From: Haematobia irritans
Taxonomy: Eukaryota > Arthropoda > Insecta > Diptera > Muscidae
NCBI RefSeq assembly: GCF_050003625.1
Contig: NC_134399.1
Coordinates: 40,812,671 to 40,876,670, forward strand
Reading direction: 5' to 3'
DNA: 64,000 bases
The notes below the pieces were generated by a model. It worked only from the letters and a program-made list of their open reading frames with translations. It did not search any database and had not been told where the DNA came from. Below, in pieces: positions 22,327 through 33,202 of the stretch (positions within the stretch are counted from its first letter, which is position 1; each line of letters starts with the position of its first letter). Made by a program: the position numbers and the translations under genes.

Positions 22327-25300
22327 TTATTTTTCTTTGTTGAACCAACCAGATTGTTCCAAAAACAGTAGCAGACTGCTTAAGTTAACGTTTTCCAGAT
22401 CCGCCAGTAATCTGAAGCTATATGCTCCTAAAAGTTGCTTGCGCTTTACACAAAATGCAGGACACTCACACAAGAGGTGTTTAATTGATTCTTTTTCCTC
22501 CGCATCATGACAGCTCATACAATAGTCATTATACTTCGCGCCAATAGTTTTTGCAAAATCGCCTATCAGGCAGCGACCCGTTATAGCAGATATCAGGAGT
22601 GATATCTGACGTCTCGAGAACATTAGCATATCTAGTGTGCGGTTTAAGTTGAAATGGGGCCATATTTGCTTGGTGTCGTTACAACCCTTGCAATTCTCCC
22701 ATCGAACATTTGCCATCATAACAGCCTTCTCACGCAGCATGAGCTTGCAGGTAGCTAGGGGCATACCAACAAATTCTAGTTCCCCTGGAATATGTAAGGT
22801 AGTCCCTAGCCTTGCCAACTCATCCGCTTCGCAGTTCCCCGGTATGTTCCTATGGCCAGGCACCCATATTAGGTGAATATTGTACTGCTCAGCCATCTCA
22901 TTGAGAGATTTGCGGCAGTCGATGGCCGTTTTCGAGTTGAGGAACACAGAGTCCAAGGATTTTATTGCAGGTTGACTGTCTGAGTATATATTAATGCCCA
23001 CATTTTTTGGAACATTACTTCTCAGCCAATTCGCCACCTCTCTTATTGCTAATATTTCAGCCTGAAAAACACTACAGTGATTAGGTAATCTTTTCGCTAT
23101 TCGAAGTTCCAGATCATTAGAATATACTCCGAACCCCACTTGTCCATCCAATTTGGAGCCATCAGTGTAGAAATCTATATATTCTTTATTCCCCGGGGTC
23201 TGTGTGCACCACGCCTCACTGTTGGGGATTAGAGTCTCAAACTTTTTGTCGAAAAGTGGACTCGCCAAAGTGTAATCCACTACGTTAGGCACATCTGGCA
23301 TTGTTTTGAGGACAGAACTGTGACCGTAACCTTTTTCCGACCACAGCGATAGTTCGCGCAACCGCACAGCCGTTGTTGCAGCTGACTGTTTGGCCAAAAT
23401 GTCTAAAGGCAATAGATGCAGCACGACATTAAGGGAATTTGTTCCTGTCTTGCTGAATGCGCTTGAAATACACAAACACGCCATACGCTGAACTTTATCT
23501 AAACAAGTCGGTTTCTGAAGTGCCGGCCACCAGACTACAACACCATATAGCATTATAGGTCTAACCACTGCCGTGTATAGCCAATGCACAATTTTTGGTT
23601 TCAGTCCCCACTTTTTTCCTATTGCCTTTTTGCACGAGTACAAAGCTACAGTTGCCTTTCTCGCCCTTTCTTCAATATTAAGCTTAAAGTTCAGCTTCCT
23701 GTCCAAAATAACGCCAAGGTATTTTGCACATTCACCAAAGGGAATTTCAATACCCCCTAAGGAAATAGGCCTAACCGTGGGAGTTTTGCGATCGTTGCAG
23801 TACATGACTAATTCTGTCTTTGCAGGATTTACCCCAAGACCATTGTCTTTCGCCCATTTCTCAGTCATCCGGAGGGCCCTCTGAATAATATCTCTGATTG
23901 TGGATGGGAATTTTCCCCTGACTGCCAGAGCCACATCATCTGCGTATGCCACCACTTTTATCCTTTCTTTTTCTAGAGTAACCAGAAGGCTATTTATAGC
24001 AACATTCCAAAGAAGAGGTGATAGGACTCCTCCTTGGGGAGTGCCTCTGTTCACATACCTTTGTATGTTTGCTTGTCCTAGTGTGGCTGAAATACGTCTC
24101 TTCATTAGCAGTTCGTCTAACAGCCTGAGTATACATGGATCAACATTCAGAGTTGTCAGTCCATTTAATATCGAGCTCGGATGGACATTATTGAACGCCC
24201 CTTCGATGTCTAGAAACGCCACGATTGTGTATTCTTTGACAGATAGTGAGCTTTCAATAAAGCTGACTAGTTCATGTAGTGCGGTCTCAGTAGACCTGCC
24301 CTTCGAGTATGCATGCTGTCGTTTCGAGAACAAACTTGAATCGATGCTAGTTCTAAGATAAATATCTATCATCCTCTCCAGAGTCTTAAGTAGGAATGAG
24401 GATAAGCTGATTGGTCGGAAATCCTTCGCCCTCGAGTGAGAGGCTTTTCCCGCTTTAGGTATGAAAACGACTTTTGTTTCCCTCCACTTTCCTGGGATAT
24501 ATGATAAGTTGATACATCCTTTATATATCACCGACAACCAGGGGATAATTTTGTCAGTTACAGCTTGTAACTCCGCCGGAGTAATTCCATCAGGTCCAGG
24601 GGATTTGAATGGTCCAAAGCTATTTAGCGCCCATCTTATTCTAGTTTCCGATACAATTTCCTCGACAGGAAACGACCGCTGAGCAACTGTGGCACCGCCA
24701 GTACATGGTTCAACCGTCTGATTTCCAGGAAAATGTGTGTCCAATAGTACCTCCAGCGTCTCCTTACTGGACGTTGTCCAATTGCCCTCCGATGTTTTAA
24801 TGAAACCTGGAGCGGAGTTGGTGGATGCTAGAACCTTCCGTAGTCTGGAAGCCTCGGACGTATTCTCAATACTGCTGCAGTAAGCATTCCAAGAGTTATG
24901 CTGAGCCTTTCTCAGTTCTCGCTTGTATCCTCTCAGATTCTTCTTGTAAGCGTCCCAGTCCTCAGGGGCTCTGGTGGACTTTGCCTTGTTAAAGAGCTTC
25001 CTGCAGGATTTCCTCATATTACTTAATTCCGTAGACCACCATGGTGGTCGATGTTTCCCCCTTGGCTTTCCTCTAGGGCATGCAGCTTTCAGTGAGATGT
25101 TGAAGGCCTTAGTAATCCGCTCCACTGCGTGTTCGATATCTTGCACATTTCTCATATTTGTCTCTGTTATTTCCGGTATCATCATATTGAACGATTCCCT
25201 ATACCTATTCCAGTCAGCTTTCCTAACATTTGGCGGAAATATGATCTTGGTGATATGAACATCAAATTTGAAACTGATGTAGCGATGATCTGAGAAGCTG

Positions 25301-25932
25301 TGTTCACTTAAAACCTGCCACTCAGATATCATTTCATTTAGTTCTTGCGAGGCCAAGGTGATGTCCAAAACCTCTTGCCTGTTTTTAGTGACAAAGGTTG
25401 GGACATCTCCCTTGTTGCAAACTACCAGATTAGTACGCAAAATAAACTCTATTAGCGACTCTCCCCTTGCATTAGTATCACTACTTCCCCATATACTATG
25501 ATGTGCATTCGCATCGCATCCCATAATGAGTTTCGCCTTTGTTTTCAGTGACTCCTCCACTAAGGTCTTAACGGCATATGGAGGCATCTCCCTGTCATGT
25601 CCCATGTAGACCGAAGATACCCAATATTTGCATTTGGCTATTTCTAAACTTGCAACGACAGTGTCTGTATTGCACATTGAGGGAAGCAGAAACAAATTGA
25701 GCTCGTTTTTAGCAATTATACAGGCTCGATTTACATCATTACCAGTATACTGCAATAGTTTGAACCCCGGAGTACTTAATTCACATATTTTGTTTTTGTA
25801 AACATATGGTTCTTGAATAAGAACTATATCTATGTCCCCTTTCATCAGGAGAACTTTTAAGGCAGCACATGCAGCCTTACAATGATGAAGATTTATCTGG
25901 AGGATCCGTAGGACCATCGAGATTTTCAACAA
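22327..25932 (-). CDS. LINE ORF2: endonuclease, reverse transcriptase and RNase H
   Basis: 1201 residues, no interruption. Apurinic-like endonuclease at about 8-222, with LQINLHHCKAA, IQEPYV (E41), CDANAHHSIWG (D140, N142) and SDHRYISF (S214-H216). Reverse transcriptase at about 430-770, with FIPKAGK, DFRPISL, HAYSKGRSTETALHE, VAFLDIEGAFNNV, GTPQGGVLSPLLWN and the YADD box (663-666). RNase H at about 918-1045, with FYTDGS (D924), FQAEILAIREV (E959), YSDSQPAI (D985), GHRNIPG (H1027) and EADELAR (D1037). A C-terminal C-x2-C-x10-H-x4-C motif (C1138, C1141, H1152, C1157) resembles the zinc-knuckle-like end of related LINEs. Function is target-primed reverse transcription. All catalytic residues expected for the family are present. 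The start could be residue 1 or M6 within the ORF1 overlap. Confidence 0.9.
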   Translation of the reverse strand: MLKISMVLRILQINLHHCKAACAALKVLLMKGDIDIVLIQEPYVYKNKICELSTPGFKLLQYTGNDVNRACIIAKNELNLFLLPSMCNTDTVVASLEIAKCKYWVSSVYMGHDREMPPYAVKTLVEESLKTKAKLIMGCDANAHHSIWGSSDTNARGESLIEFILRTNLVVCNKGDVPTFVTKNRQEVLDITLASQELNEMISEWQVLSEHSFSDHRYISFKFDVHITKIIFPPNVRKADWNRYRESFNMMIPEITETNMRNVQDIEHAVERITKAFNISLKAACPRGKPRGKHRPPWWSTELSNMRKSCRKLFNKAKSTRAPEDWDAYKKNLRGYKRELRKAQHNSWNAYCSSIENTSEASRLRKVLASTNSAPGFIKTSEGNWTTSSKETLEVLLDTHFPGNQTVEPCTGGATVAQRSFPVEEIVSETRIRWALNSFGPFKSPGPDGITPAELQAVTDKIIPWLSVIYKGCINLSYIPGKWRETKVVFIPKAGKASHSRAKDFRPISLSSFLLKTLERMIDIYLRTSIDSSLFSKRQHAYSKGRSTETALHELVSFIESSLSVKEYTIVAFLDIEGAFNNVHPSSILNGLTTLNVDPCILRLLDELLMKRRISATLGQANIQRYVNRGTPQGGVLSPLLWNVAINSLLVTLEKERIKVVAYADDVALAVRGKFPSTIRDIIQRALRMTEKWAKDNGLGVNPAKTELVMYCNDRKTPTVRPISLGGIEIPFGECAKYLGVILDRKLNFKLNIEERARKATVALYSCKKAIGKKWGLKPKIVHWLYTAVVRPIMLYGVVVWWPALQKPTCLDKVQRMACLCISSAFSKTGTNSLNVVLHLLPLDILAKQSAATTAVRLRELSLWSEKGYGHSSVLKTMPDVPNVVDYTLASPLFDKKFETLIPNSEAWCTQTPGNKEYIDFYTDGSKLDGQVGFGVYSNDLELRIAKRLPNHCSVFQAEILAIREVANWLRSNVPKNVGINIYSDSQPAIKSLDSVFLNSKTAIDCRKSLNEMAEQYNIHLIWVPGHRNIPGNCEADELARLGTTLHIPGELEFVGMPLATCKLMLREKAVMMANVRWENCKGCNDTKQIWPHFNLNRTLDMLMFSRRQISLLISAITGRCLIGDFAKTIGAKYNDYCMSCHDAEEKESIKHLLCECPAFCVKRKQLLGAYSFRLLADLENVNLSSLLLFLEQSGWFNKEK

Positions 25933-27103
25933 CCGTCACATCAGCCGCTTCGATCGAGTCATCAAGAATGTCCTCTTCAGAGATATCGGTGACTCTCGCA
26001 ATAACCATAGGTTCGACTTTGGTGAGTTCTGAGGCAATAGAAGCCTCCTCACGCATACGGTATCTATCCATGTCTTCAACTTTGGTATCTCCCTCGACTT
26101 CGCAAGAGGATCCGCTTACTTCTGATTCAGACAGAGGCTTGTCCATTTCTGAATCCTTTAGCTGATCGTTTTTATACACCTTCATTTGGATATAATGAAA
26201 GCCATAACATACACGGCCCTGGGACTTTGCCAGATGTGGCAAAGACTGAGTGTTCAATATAAACACTGCATGCCGTCTTGGTCCATCCACTTCATCCAAA
26301 CGGCCAACCTTCCAATCAGCTGTTGGAAGATCTGGATTGCATCGTTTCAGTCTATTTAAAATAGATTCAGGGTCAGAAGGGTTTGCAGGTATCCAGGCAT
26401 GTGCTCTAGGTCTAGCCGGTATGTCTTTCTTCTCGACTAACTCTAGAGCAGCTCCTTCCCAAACTTCACCAATTAGTATCAGAGCAGCTTTAAAACATTC
26501 TATAGACCTCTGGTCCTCAAATGCGACTAGCTTAAATCGTCCTTGATACCAACCAGCCTCTTGGTGTCGAGGATCTGGGCCGGGAAACTTTTCCAGTACC
26601 TGTGAGTAGACGACAGATAGAGCATTCTCAATTTCCCCCCATTTTTGCTTTGGAACCATACCGTCCAATGCTCCTTTATTAATGATAGCCATCACAAGGC
26701 TATCTTTAGCAACTGAGGCAAACGATCTTTGATCCCTTTTGGAGGATGGCAGCTCATCCGGCGATCGTTCCCTTTTTCCAGTCTCAAGAATTCCTTGAGC
26801 CCATTTTAAGGAATCGCTTTGTTTAGCCGACAACGTGCTTGGGTCGACTGATCCTAACTTCTTTAGGATAAACAAAGCATTTCTGCGTTCCTTGAATCTC
26901 TTTCGTGAGGGATTACCTCCTTTTGATGTCGTTACCTTAGAAAAAGTTCGACTTGTCAGTGTGTCGCCACCTGTCGACCCGTCTACAGGTCGACTAATTG
27001 GGCCTAACTCTTGGTCATTGCCCAGATTTATAACTCCAGTCGATACCCGTCCACTGGGCCCTGAAGTTAGCAACCCAGTGGATGACTTGGAATTTCGCTG
27101 CAT
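25877..27103 (-). CDS. LINE ORF1 protein (DUF4780-like, no CCHC knuckle)
   Basis: 408 residues from ATG at 27103 (context CCACCATGC, a good initiation site), ending 25877 and overlapping ORF2 by 56 nt. The N-terminal ~75 residues are Ser/Thr/Gly-rich and then basic (RKRFKERR, 68-75). A folded core at about 125-310 has RPRAHAWIPANPSDPESIL and VDGPRRHAVFILNTQSLPHL, which I match from memory to the DUF4780 type found in insect LINE ORF1 proteins. The C-terminal ~90 residues are strongly acidic (SEEDILDDSIEAADV). No cysteine-histidine knuckles are visible. The expected role is binding LINE RNA into a ribonucleoprotein. Domain assignment is recognition, not a search. Confidence 0.8.
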   Translation of the reverse strand: MQRNSKSSTGLLTSGPSGRVSTGVINLGNDQELGPISRPVDGSTGGDTLTSRTFSKVTTSKGGNPSRKRFKERRNALFILKKLGSVDPSTLSAKQSDSLKWAQGILETGKRERSPDELPSSKRDQRSFASVAKDSLVMAIINKGALDGMVPKQKWGEIENALSVVYSQVLEKFPGPDPRHQEAGWYQGRFKLVAFEDQRSIECFKAALILIGEVWEGAALELVEKKDIPARPRAHAWIPANPSDPESILNRLKRCNPDLPTADWKVGRLDEVDGPRRHAVFILNTQSLPHLAKSQGRVCYGFHYIQMKVYKNDQLKDSEMDKPLSESEVSGSSCEVEGDTKVEDMDRYRMREEASIASELTKVEPMVIARVTDISEEDILDDSIEAADVTVVENLDGPTDPPDKSSSL

Positions 27104-27547
27104 GGTGGCTTAATATCCCACCACACTTGAAATTCGTAGTAGGTACCTATTACTATGAGTTTATCCGCTATTGAAAAAACACGTCCGTTCCGTTCGACGG
27201 TTGAATAGGAATATACGTAAAATAGGGCTATACGTAAAAGTGGACCGATATGGCCCATTTGCAATACCATCCGACCTTCATCAATAACAACTACTTGTGC
27301 GAAGTTTCAAGTCGAAAGCTTGTTTCGTTCGGAAGTTAGCGTGATGTCAATAGACGGACGGACGGACATGCTTAGATCGACTCAGAATTTCACCACGACC
27401 CAAAATATATATACTTTATGGGGTCTTAGAGCAGTATTTCGATGTGTTACAAACAAAATGACAAAGTTAATATACCCCCTATCCTATGGTGAAGGGTATA
27501 AAAATAAACTTAAATTTCTGACTATTTCAAATAGAATGCAAATGCAA

Positions 27548-27842
27548 TGTTTCAAGTAAATATCGTCTTGGAAAATATGTGCTATTTTTGAACGTTTTTT
27601 TTTCTTTGTAGTCAAGATACTAAATACCCATAAATTTACAGACAATTTCATTAATTTTGAAGCATTAGTCCAACAAAATTTCATGAAAAGTTACTCATTT
27701 TTAAGTCGAAGCACTTAAGTAGAATCACAAAACGACTTCATGAAAGACCTTTGAAAAAATAAAACATTTTATGCTAGGCAAAATTCGCATTCGCATTTTA
27801 AGGACACGAAATCTTTGTCCTCACGACCATATTTTTTCAGTG
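27548..27842 (-). mobile_element. Truncated MITE G5
   Basis: From TTTCAAGTAAATATCGTCTTGG to ATTTTTTCAGTG, matching the inner and outer left half of G1 in reverse. The other end is missing, apparently lost at the DINE-A2 junction. Confidence 0.5.
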
Positions 27843-29115
27843 TAGTAACCAGTGTAGCTCAGGATTTATATCAGACACCCCGCCCGACTATATACTTTAC
27901 TCACTTTTTAATAAAAACTATACAAATTTGAATAATTGTTTTAATTGGAACATGGCCTAAATGACCAAAAATTTGACCCGTTTGAAGTCTTTATGTACTT
28001 CAACTAATTTTTTTAGTTGAAAAAACAAAAACTGGTGATATTTGTTATTTATATATATAGCAAACAATCGATCAAAGGCAATTACTTTCCTCAGTGAGAT
28101 GTCGGACAATGATTTCATATCCCACTACCTCCGACGATGTAATTTCAAATAATCCCAGGAAGAATGTACACAGATGTAATATGGAGATTCATGAAGCTGT
28201 TTTAAACACCATCCGTAGCGGTAAAATTTTTCAAGGCTAATATTATGATAATAATCATGGTTTTGCATTGCAAAATATTCTTGTACACAAAACATGTTCG
28301 ATAAAATTCAAATGAATTCCACGAACATTGTAAACATTGGTTGTAAGTAAGTCCAACTTTTTTAATGTGGCCGATTTAATGTTGCCCACAGCACCTGTTA
28401 CGGATGATTTAAATTCCGTATTAACTCGGGATTGTGGAGATTTAAGTTTGTTTTTGTTACGGTTCTCCTCATCTTAGTTCCGCTTTACTCTTCTCTCGAC
28501 CGAATTCTTTATTCTTTTCTTTGCCTTTGTTCTGTTTATTTGTGTTTACTTAACACTTGATAATCTCTAATAACAAAAGGAAGGCAAAGCAGCATGCTCC
28601 CCAACATGGATGGGCAAAAGTTCATAACTTTTGAACTGAAAAGCGGAGAAAATCCTTTCTTATCAAAGTATTCTTGAAAGAATTCTTGTTTGGTATTGAG
28701 AATCACAATGAGGATATCCCTAACACTTTACACAAATAAACGACGACGAAGAGGACGCATCCGCAAAAGCTAAGTTACACACGTGTAGTTACATTTATTT
28801 TTATATATTTGTTGTAGTGAGCAATGATAGCCTTGGCAAAAACACTCCAAAATATAATGGAAGTGAAAGAAAGAGACTTAAATGATGATTACCATCGGAG
28901 AGATATTTGTATTTAGTATTTATTTTGCTAAGGTGTATGATGTTGTTGATGATATTATTACAAGCAGTTACCAGGAAATCCTCGTACTTCAGCAATAATA
29001 TAATAGGCTTTAATGTCACAAATCATTCAAAATGATTCTGGCCTGCATCTTTAGAGTCTTCATAATGTACCTTGGTACAACAAAATTCCACACACTTCGT
29101 CTCCTTTAGTATATT
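27843..29115. other. Unassigned DNA with a DINE-B end relic
   Basis: 27868-27905 contains CCCCGCCCGACTATATACTT, a DINE-B terminus relic. The rest, to the start of DINE-A3, shows no recurring repeat and no convincing gene. Several short frames lack motifs. Confidence 0.35.
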
Positions 29116-30102
29116 ATTAAAAACGTAAGTTCGGTCAGGCCGAATCTTATGTACCCTCCACCATGGATTGCGTAGAAACTTCTACGAAAGACTGTCATCC
29201 ACAATCGAATTACTTGGGGTGTGGTATCTTAAAACTTCTTAACATCGTTTTCTAAATTGTGAGTTAGACTATACGTGGTATATATTAGACAAAAAAGGTA
29301 TGTATAGGTTAGTCTACAAATAATTACGAATCGATATGGACTTTTGCTCGGTACGTAGAGAGCCAGAATTGAAATATGGGGGTCGCTTATATGGGGGCTA
29401 TATACAATTATGATTTTTGTGTGATTGGTGTCGATTTATCTGAGGGCTATATATAACTATAGATCGATATGGACCTAGTTAGGCATGGTTGTTAACGGCC
29501 ATATACTAGCACAATGTACCAAATTTCAACCAGGTCGGATGAATTTTGCTTCTCCAAAAGGCACCGGAGGTCAAATCTGGGGATCGGTTTATATGGGGGC
29601 TATATTAATTATAGACTGATATGAACCAATTTCTGCATGGTTGTTGGATACCATATACTAGCATCACGTACCAAATTTCAACCGAATCGGATGAATTTTG
29701 CTCTTCCAAGGGGCTCCGGAGGTCAAATCTGGGGATCGGTTTATATGGGGCCTATATATAATTATTGACCGATTTCGACCAATTTTTGCATGGGTGTTTG
29801 AGGCCATATATTGACATCACGTACCAAATATCAACTGAATCAGATGAATTTTGGTCTTCCAAGAGGCACCGGAGGTCAAATCTGGTGATCGGTTTATATG
29901 GGGGCTATATATAATTATGGACCGATGTGGACCAATTTTTGCATGGTCATTAGAGACCATATACTAACACCATGTACCAAATTACAGCCGCATTGAATGA
30001 AATTTGCTTCTCTTAGAGGCTCCGCAAGCCAAATCGGGGGATCGTTTTATATGGGGACCGATGTGGACCAATTTTTGCATGGTTGTTAGAGACCATACAC
30101 TA

Positions 30103-30764
30103 CACGCAAAAAAATAATTCTTTCCTCCCAAATGAAATTTTAGACAAACAAAGTTCGTTTGTCATTTGCTTTTCGCTGTAAGGAAGTGTATTTGGAAGAA
30201 AAGTATATACTTTTTGTGATAAACGTTTATTCTTTTCCAGGATGTAAAAACAATTTCATAAAGACAAAATCAAAAAAAAAAAAAATCTTGCTAATTGCAT
30301 TTTCCCTTACATCTTTCTAACATCCACGAGGTTTTTAGTTCTTAACACCTTTTCCTGTAATACCAACAATGTAGAAGAAATTATACGATTTTTACATTTT
30401 TAAAATTTTTTTACCTTTTGCCTGGACGAAGAATCGAACCGCGGTCCATGCACTTTGTAAGCCAACACACTAACCACTGAGCTATGTACCTGTTATGGTC
30501 ATCAATAGATAAATATCCATATAAGTTAACTGTAAAATGTGTCTTATTAAAGGCCTAAAGTCAGAAAAGAACAGTGTTTGATATAAAAGAAAGGGACTGT
30601 GTTGTTGTTTCAAAAATAACTTTTTTATTGAAAAAATAAAAATTTTGTAACAAACGAATTTTTTTGGTGATAAAAGTTTAAAAGTTTCGAAGCAATTCAA
30701 AAAACTCTAACAAAAGAAAAACGTTTTCTGTACATGTTTTCCAAACGTTTTTTTTTTTTGCGTG
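30103..30764 (+). mobile_element. TA-MITE D1 with internal tRNA-like module
   Basis: 662 bp with ends CACGCAAAAAAATAATTC and TTTTTTTTTTTTGCGTG, flanked by TA. The empty site is the DINE-A sequence ACCATATACTAACACCATG, so the bounds are secure. Interior: GTTCTTAACACCTTTTCC and GTAGAAGAAATTATACG (shared with family E), then a tRNA-like module on the minus strand (30419-30488). Confidence 0.8.
30419..30488 (-). other. tRNA-like module in D1 with clear A and B boxes
   Basis: Minus strand: TACATAGCTCAGTGGTTAGT (A-box region as in many real tRNAs), then GGCTTACAAAGTGCATGG and CCGCGGTTCGATTCTTCG (B box GGTTCGATTC). The acceptor ends do not pair, so it is a tRNA relic or SINE head rather than a gene. 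It could still recruit RNA polymerase III. Confidence 0.6.
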
Positions 30765-31139
30765 TAACACCATGTACAAAATTTCAGCCGGATCGGATGA
30801 AATTTGCTTCTCTTAGAGCAATAGCAAGCCAAATTTGGGGGTCCGTTTATATGGGGGCTATACGTAAAAGTGGACCGATATGGCCCATTTACAATACTAT
30901 CCGACCTACATCAATAACAACTACTTGTGCCAAGTTTCAAGTCGATAGCTTGTTTCGTTCGGAAGTTAGCGTGATTTCAACAGACGGTCGGACGGACGGA
31001 CATGCTCAGATCGACTCAGAATTTCACCACGACCCAGAATATATATACTTTATGGGGTCTTAGAGCAATATTTCGATGTGTTACAAACGGAATGACAAAG
31101 TTAATATACCCCCCATCCTATGGTGGAGGGTATAAAAAT

Positions 31140-31481
31140 GGTCTGTGCAGTTAAAATAAAGAACATCTTTGGGACGATATTTTTGGAAGTGTTTTTAAAG
31201 TTGCGGCTTTAGAAGAACATCCAAAGGTTTTTTGGTGTTCCATTCGAACGAAAATTTAAGCAAACATTTGATAATTTTTTTAAGCCGCTTTTATTTTATT
31301 ATTTTCGGCGTATATTTTTGTAGAAATATATATTTTGCCATTTAAACTCCATGTAGCGTATTTTCTAAGACTATTCCAAAAAAACTTCATTGGAAGTGGA
31401 AAAAATTTATGGAGGATCCCGGGATTCTCTTAAAAATAAATGTTTGTGGAACAACTTCCCACTTTTTACTGGGTAATAATA
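31140..31481. other. Unassigned AT-rich DNA
   Basis: Nothing recognised between DINE-A3 and the hAT-like MITE. Confidence 0.3.
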
Positions 31482-32067
31482 TAGGCTGTCCATTACATCT
31501 CTTTTAAAGAGAACATGTTCTCTTTTTGTGTTCGTATCTTTTTGTTCACTCTCTTTTTTTGGTGCCGTATTTTTATGTCCAACAGTGCTCTTTATGTACT
31601 CTATTTCAAAAAAAAAAAAAACTCCTAGAGTGATGGAATTTTATTTATTTAGTAGGAATTCGCCACAATTGTTCGCCACTGATAATTTACTGGGTTAAAT
31701 TTGTTGACAAATTAAAGGCCGGAACACAATTGCGACGTTTCGACGTACTGCGTAAAAATTAGAAATAGATGTAATTGAACGTACGACGTAAATACGCCAA
31801 TACGTTGTCGTCGTCAATTTTGACAGCGTATTTTTGAATTTATTCTGTTTATTTTTTAAGAAAATGTGATTCTTTTTGTTTTTATTGTTTTATTATATAT
31901 TTATTTCGTTGTTTCTATCATTAGAAACTATTATTATTTTAATTTTACCATCAATAAAATTATTATTTAATAAAGAGTTTTTTTATTGTAAACTCTTTTT
32001 TAGTTAAAATTTTCTCTTTTTTTAAAGCGAAAGTTCTCTTTTGAAAATTATCCATATGGAAACCCTA
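31482..32067. mobile_element. Probable hAT-like MITE
   Basis: Ends TAGGCTGTCCATTAC and (complement) TAGGGTTTCCATATG are imperfect inverted repeats. The flanking 8-mers TAATAATA (31474-31481) and TAAGAATA (32068-32075) differ at one base. CTCTTTT/AAAGAGAAC motifs recur near both ends. No coding potential. Confidence 0.45.
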
Positions 32068-32112
32068 TAAGAATAATAAAAATAAAAAAAAAAATAAAAA
32101 CATTTTAAAAAT

Positions 32113-32186
32113 GGTCGGTCTCGGCAATATTCGAATCCGGACCCCAAGATATTGTATGTTTCGTAGTCGGCGACTGGTAACCAATA
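32113..32186 (-). other. Degenerate tRNA-like sequence
   Basis: Minus strand: GGTTACCAGTCGCCGACTAC followed by GGGGTCCGGATTCGAA. Order and spacing resemble a tRNA-derived SINE head, but the B box is degraded. Weak call. Confidence 0.25.
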
Positions 32187-32269
32187 TTTATTGTGAGTGG
32201 TAATCGATTATTTTTAAATTTTAATATTTTTTGTTTGTTGGGTTCCGTTGGTAGTTCTGATTCGATCTA

Positions 32270-32876
32270 CACTCAAAAAAGTGAAACCTCTATGGCATTA
32301 AAACTAATTAATTTCTATATCAGTTCATTGAAATATTATGTTTTGAGAAAATTACCTTGACATGGGAAATAGCTGGGTTCGGAACTATTTTGTGGGAAAT
32401 TCTGAGGAATTCATTGTTTTGTGGGAACAAATTTTACCACAAAGGCAGCCATCGTGAAATTCGTATTCTTGAATTTGTCGAAAAATATTTTCATATTTGT
32501 TGTTTTGATCTCAGCTTACAACCATTGCGTTGACTAAACTACAAGAGTAGGTTAGGTTAAAGTGGCAGCCCGATTAAGTTTCAGGCTCACTTAGACTATT
32601 CAGTCCATTGTGATACCACATTAACTAAAAGTACCTATTACATATGGGCAATTCTAGTTTTAACCGCTGAACCTTCTAGATTACTTTCTTTTGTTGAACC
32701 AACCAGAAACAACAAATATATTGAAGTACAAACCAACAATAAAAAAAAAAAAAACAAACCTAAAAATATTTTCTTATGTTTGTTATACAGTGTATTTAAA
32801 TTTTTCTAAAATTAACCTAAATATTTCAAAATAAACCAACATTTCCCTTCCTGGTGGTTTCACTGTTTTTTGTGTG
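32270..32876 (+). mobile_element. MITE F1 (CACTCAAAAAA...TTTTTTGTGTG)
   Basis: Ends CACTCAAAAAAGTGAAACC and GGTTTCACTGTTTTTTGTGTG are imperfect inverted repeats with TA on both sides. Relatives are F2 (36234-38122) and F3 (59178-61404). It contains a minus-strand LINE 3' fragment at 32549-32706. Confidence 0.65.
32549..32706 (-). mobile_element. LINE 3' end fragment inside F1
   Basis: TAGGTTAGGTTAAAGTGGCA through ...GTTGAACCAACCAGA is the last ~160 bp of the intact LINE, a dead-on-arrival insertion. The same flank plus LINE tail reappears at 49575-49750. Confidence 0.75.
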
Positions 32877-33202
32877 TAATCTGTGTGCAGATTGGGGAAG
32901 AAATAAGGTTTTGGTTTAAAACCTAACGCTAATATAATACGACTATTGGTTAAGATTTATATATAATTCCCAGTCATACACACACACAGAGAAGAGATTG
33001 GTTGGAAATCGGTTGAAGTAATGAATATTCTACATTTATAATTAAATATCAATTGCCCCAATCTATGTACTATATTTGCAATCATACGTGGGTTTCTACT
33101 ACAATGTTTCGATTATTTCAATGGATTTACGTTTGTGATAGAAGACAGACAGTTGTAGGAGCTAAATGTCTCTACTTTAAAAAATTTTGCCCGTATTCGG
33201 AT
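32877..33202. other. Unassigned DNA left of the hAT element
   Basis: No gene or repeat recognised. The hAT target GACACAAC is at 33203-33210. Confidence 0.35.

Larger units (their letters stand above)
22191..27224 (-). mobile_element. Full-length RNase H-bearing LINE (LOA/I-type)
   Basis: 5034 bp on the minus strand. The 5' UTR is about 121 bp (27224-27104), followed by ORF1, then ORF2 overlapping ORF1 by 56 bp. The 3' UTR ends AATCGGGCTGCCACTTTAACC followed by CCTAA repeats. The 12-mer GGGCTATACGTA flanks both ends exactly (22179-22190 and 27225-27236). Both ORFs are open and the TSD is perfect, so the insertion is probably recent and may be competent. Placement near the LOA clade rests on the RNase H domain after RT, the INLHHCKAA endonuclease start and the ORF1 type. 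The I clade is the alternative. Confidence 0.88.
20971..27501 (+). mobile_element. DINE-A2, interrupted by the full-length LINE
   Basis: Left part 20971-22190: AAACAAGTATCGGCCAGGCC, minisatellite 21195-21655, ~155-bp repeats. Right part 27225-27501: GACGGACGGACGGACATGC, TATATATACTTTATGGGG and a degenerate terminal hairpin. The LINE occupies 22191-27224 in the sequence GGGCTATACGTA. Without it the DINE would be about 1.5 kb, similar to A1. Confidence 0.75.
29116..31139 (+). mobile_element. DINE-A3, interrupted by MITE D1
   Basis: Begins ACGTAAGTTCGGTCAGGCCG. It lacks the 29-bp minisatellite and has about six ~150-bp repeats (TATATGGGGGCTATAT at 29388, 29588, 29740, 29890), then GACGGTCGGACGGACGGAC and a terminal hairpin (CCCCCCATCCTATGGTGGAG). 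MITE D1 is inserted at a TA (30101-30766). Each repeat unit carries GGATCGGATGAA- and CAAATCTGGGGATCGG-type blocks. Confidence 0.75.

Noticed and set aside
22637..25258. Plus-strand frames opposite LINE ORF2
   Set aside because: Shadows of ORF2, which has full domain support.
30419..30488. Functional tRNA gene
   Set aside because: A and B boxes are present but the acceptor stem does not pair, and the sequence repeats inside MITE copies.
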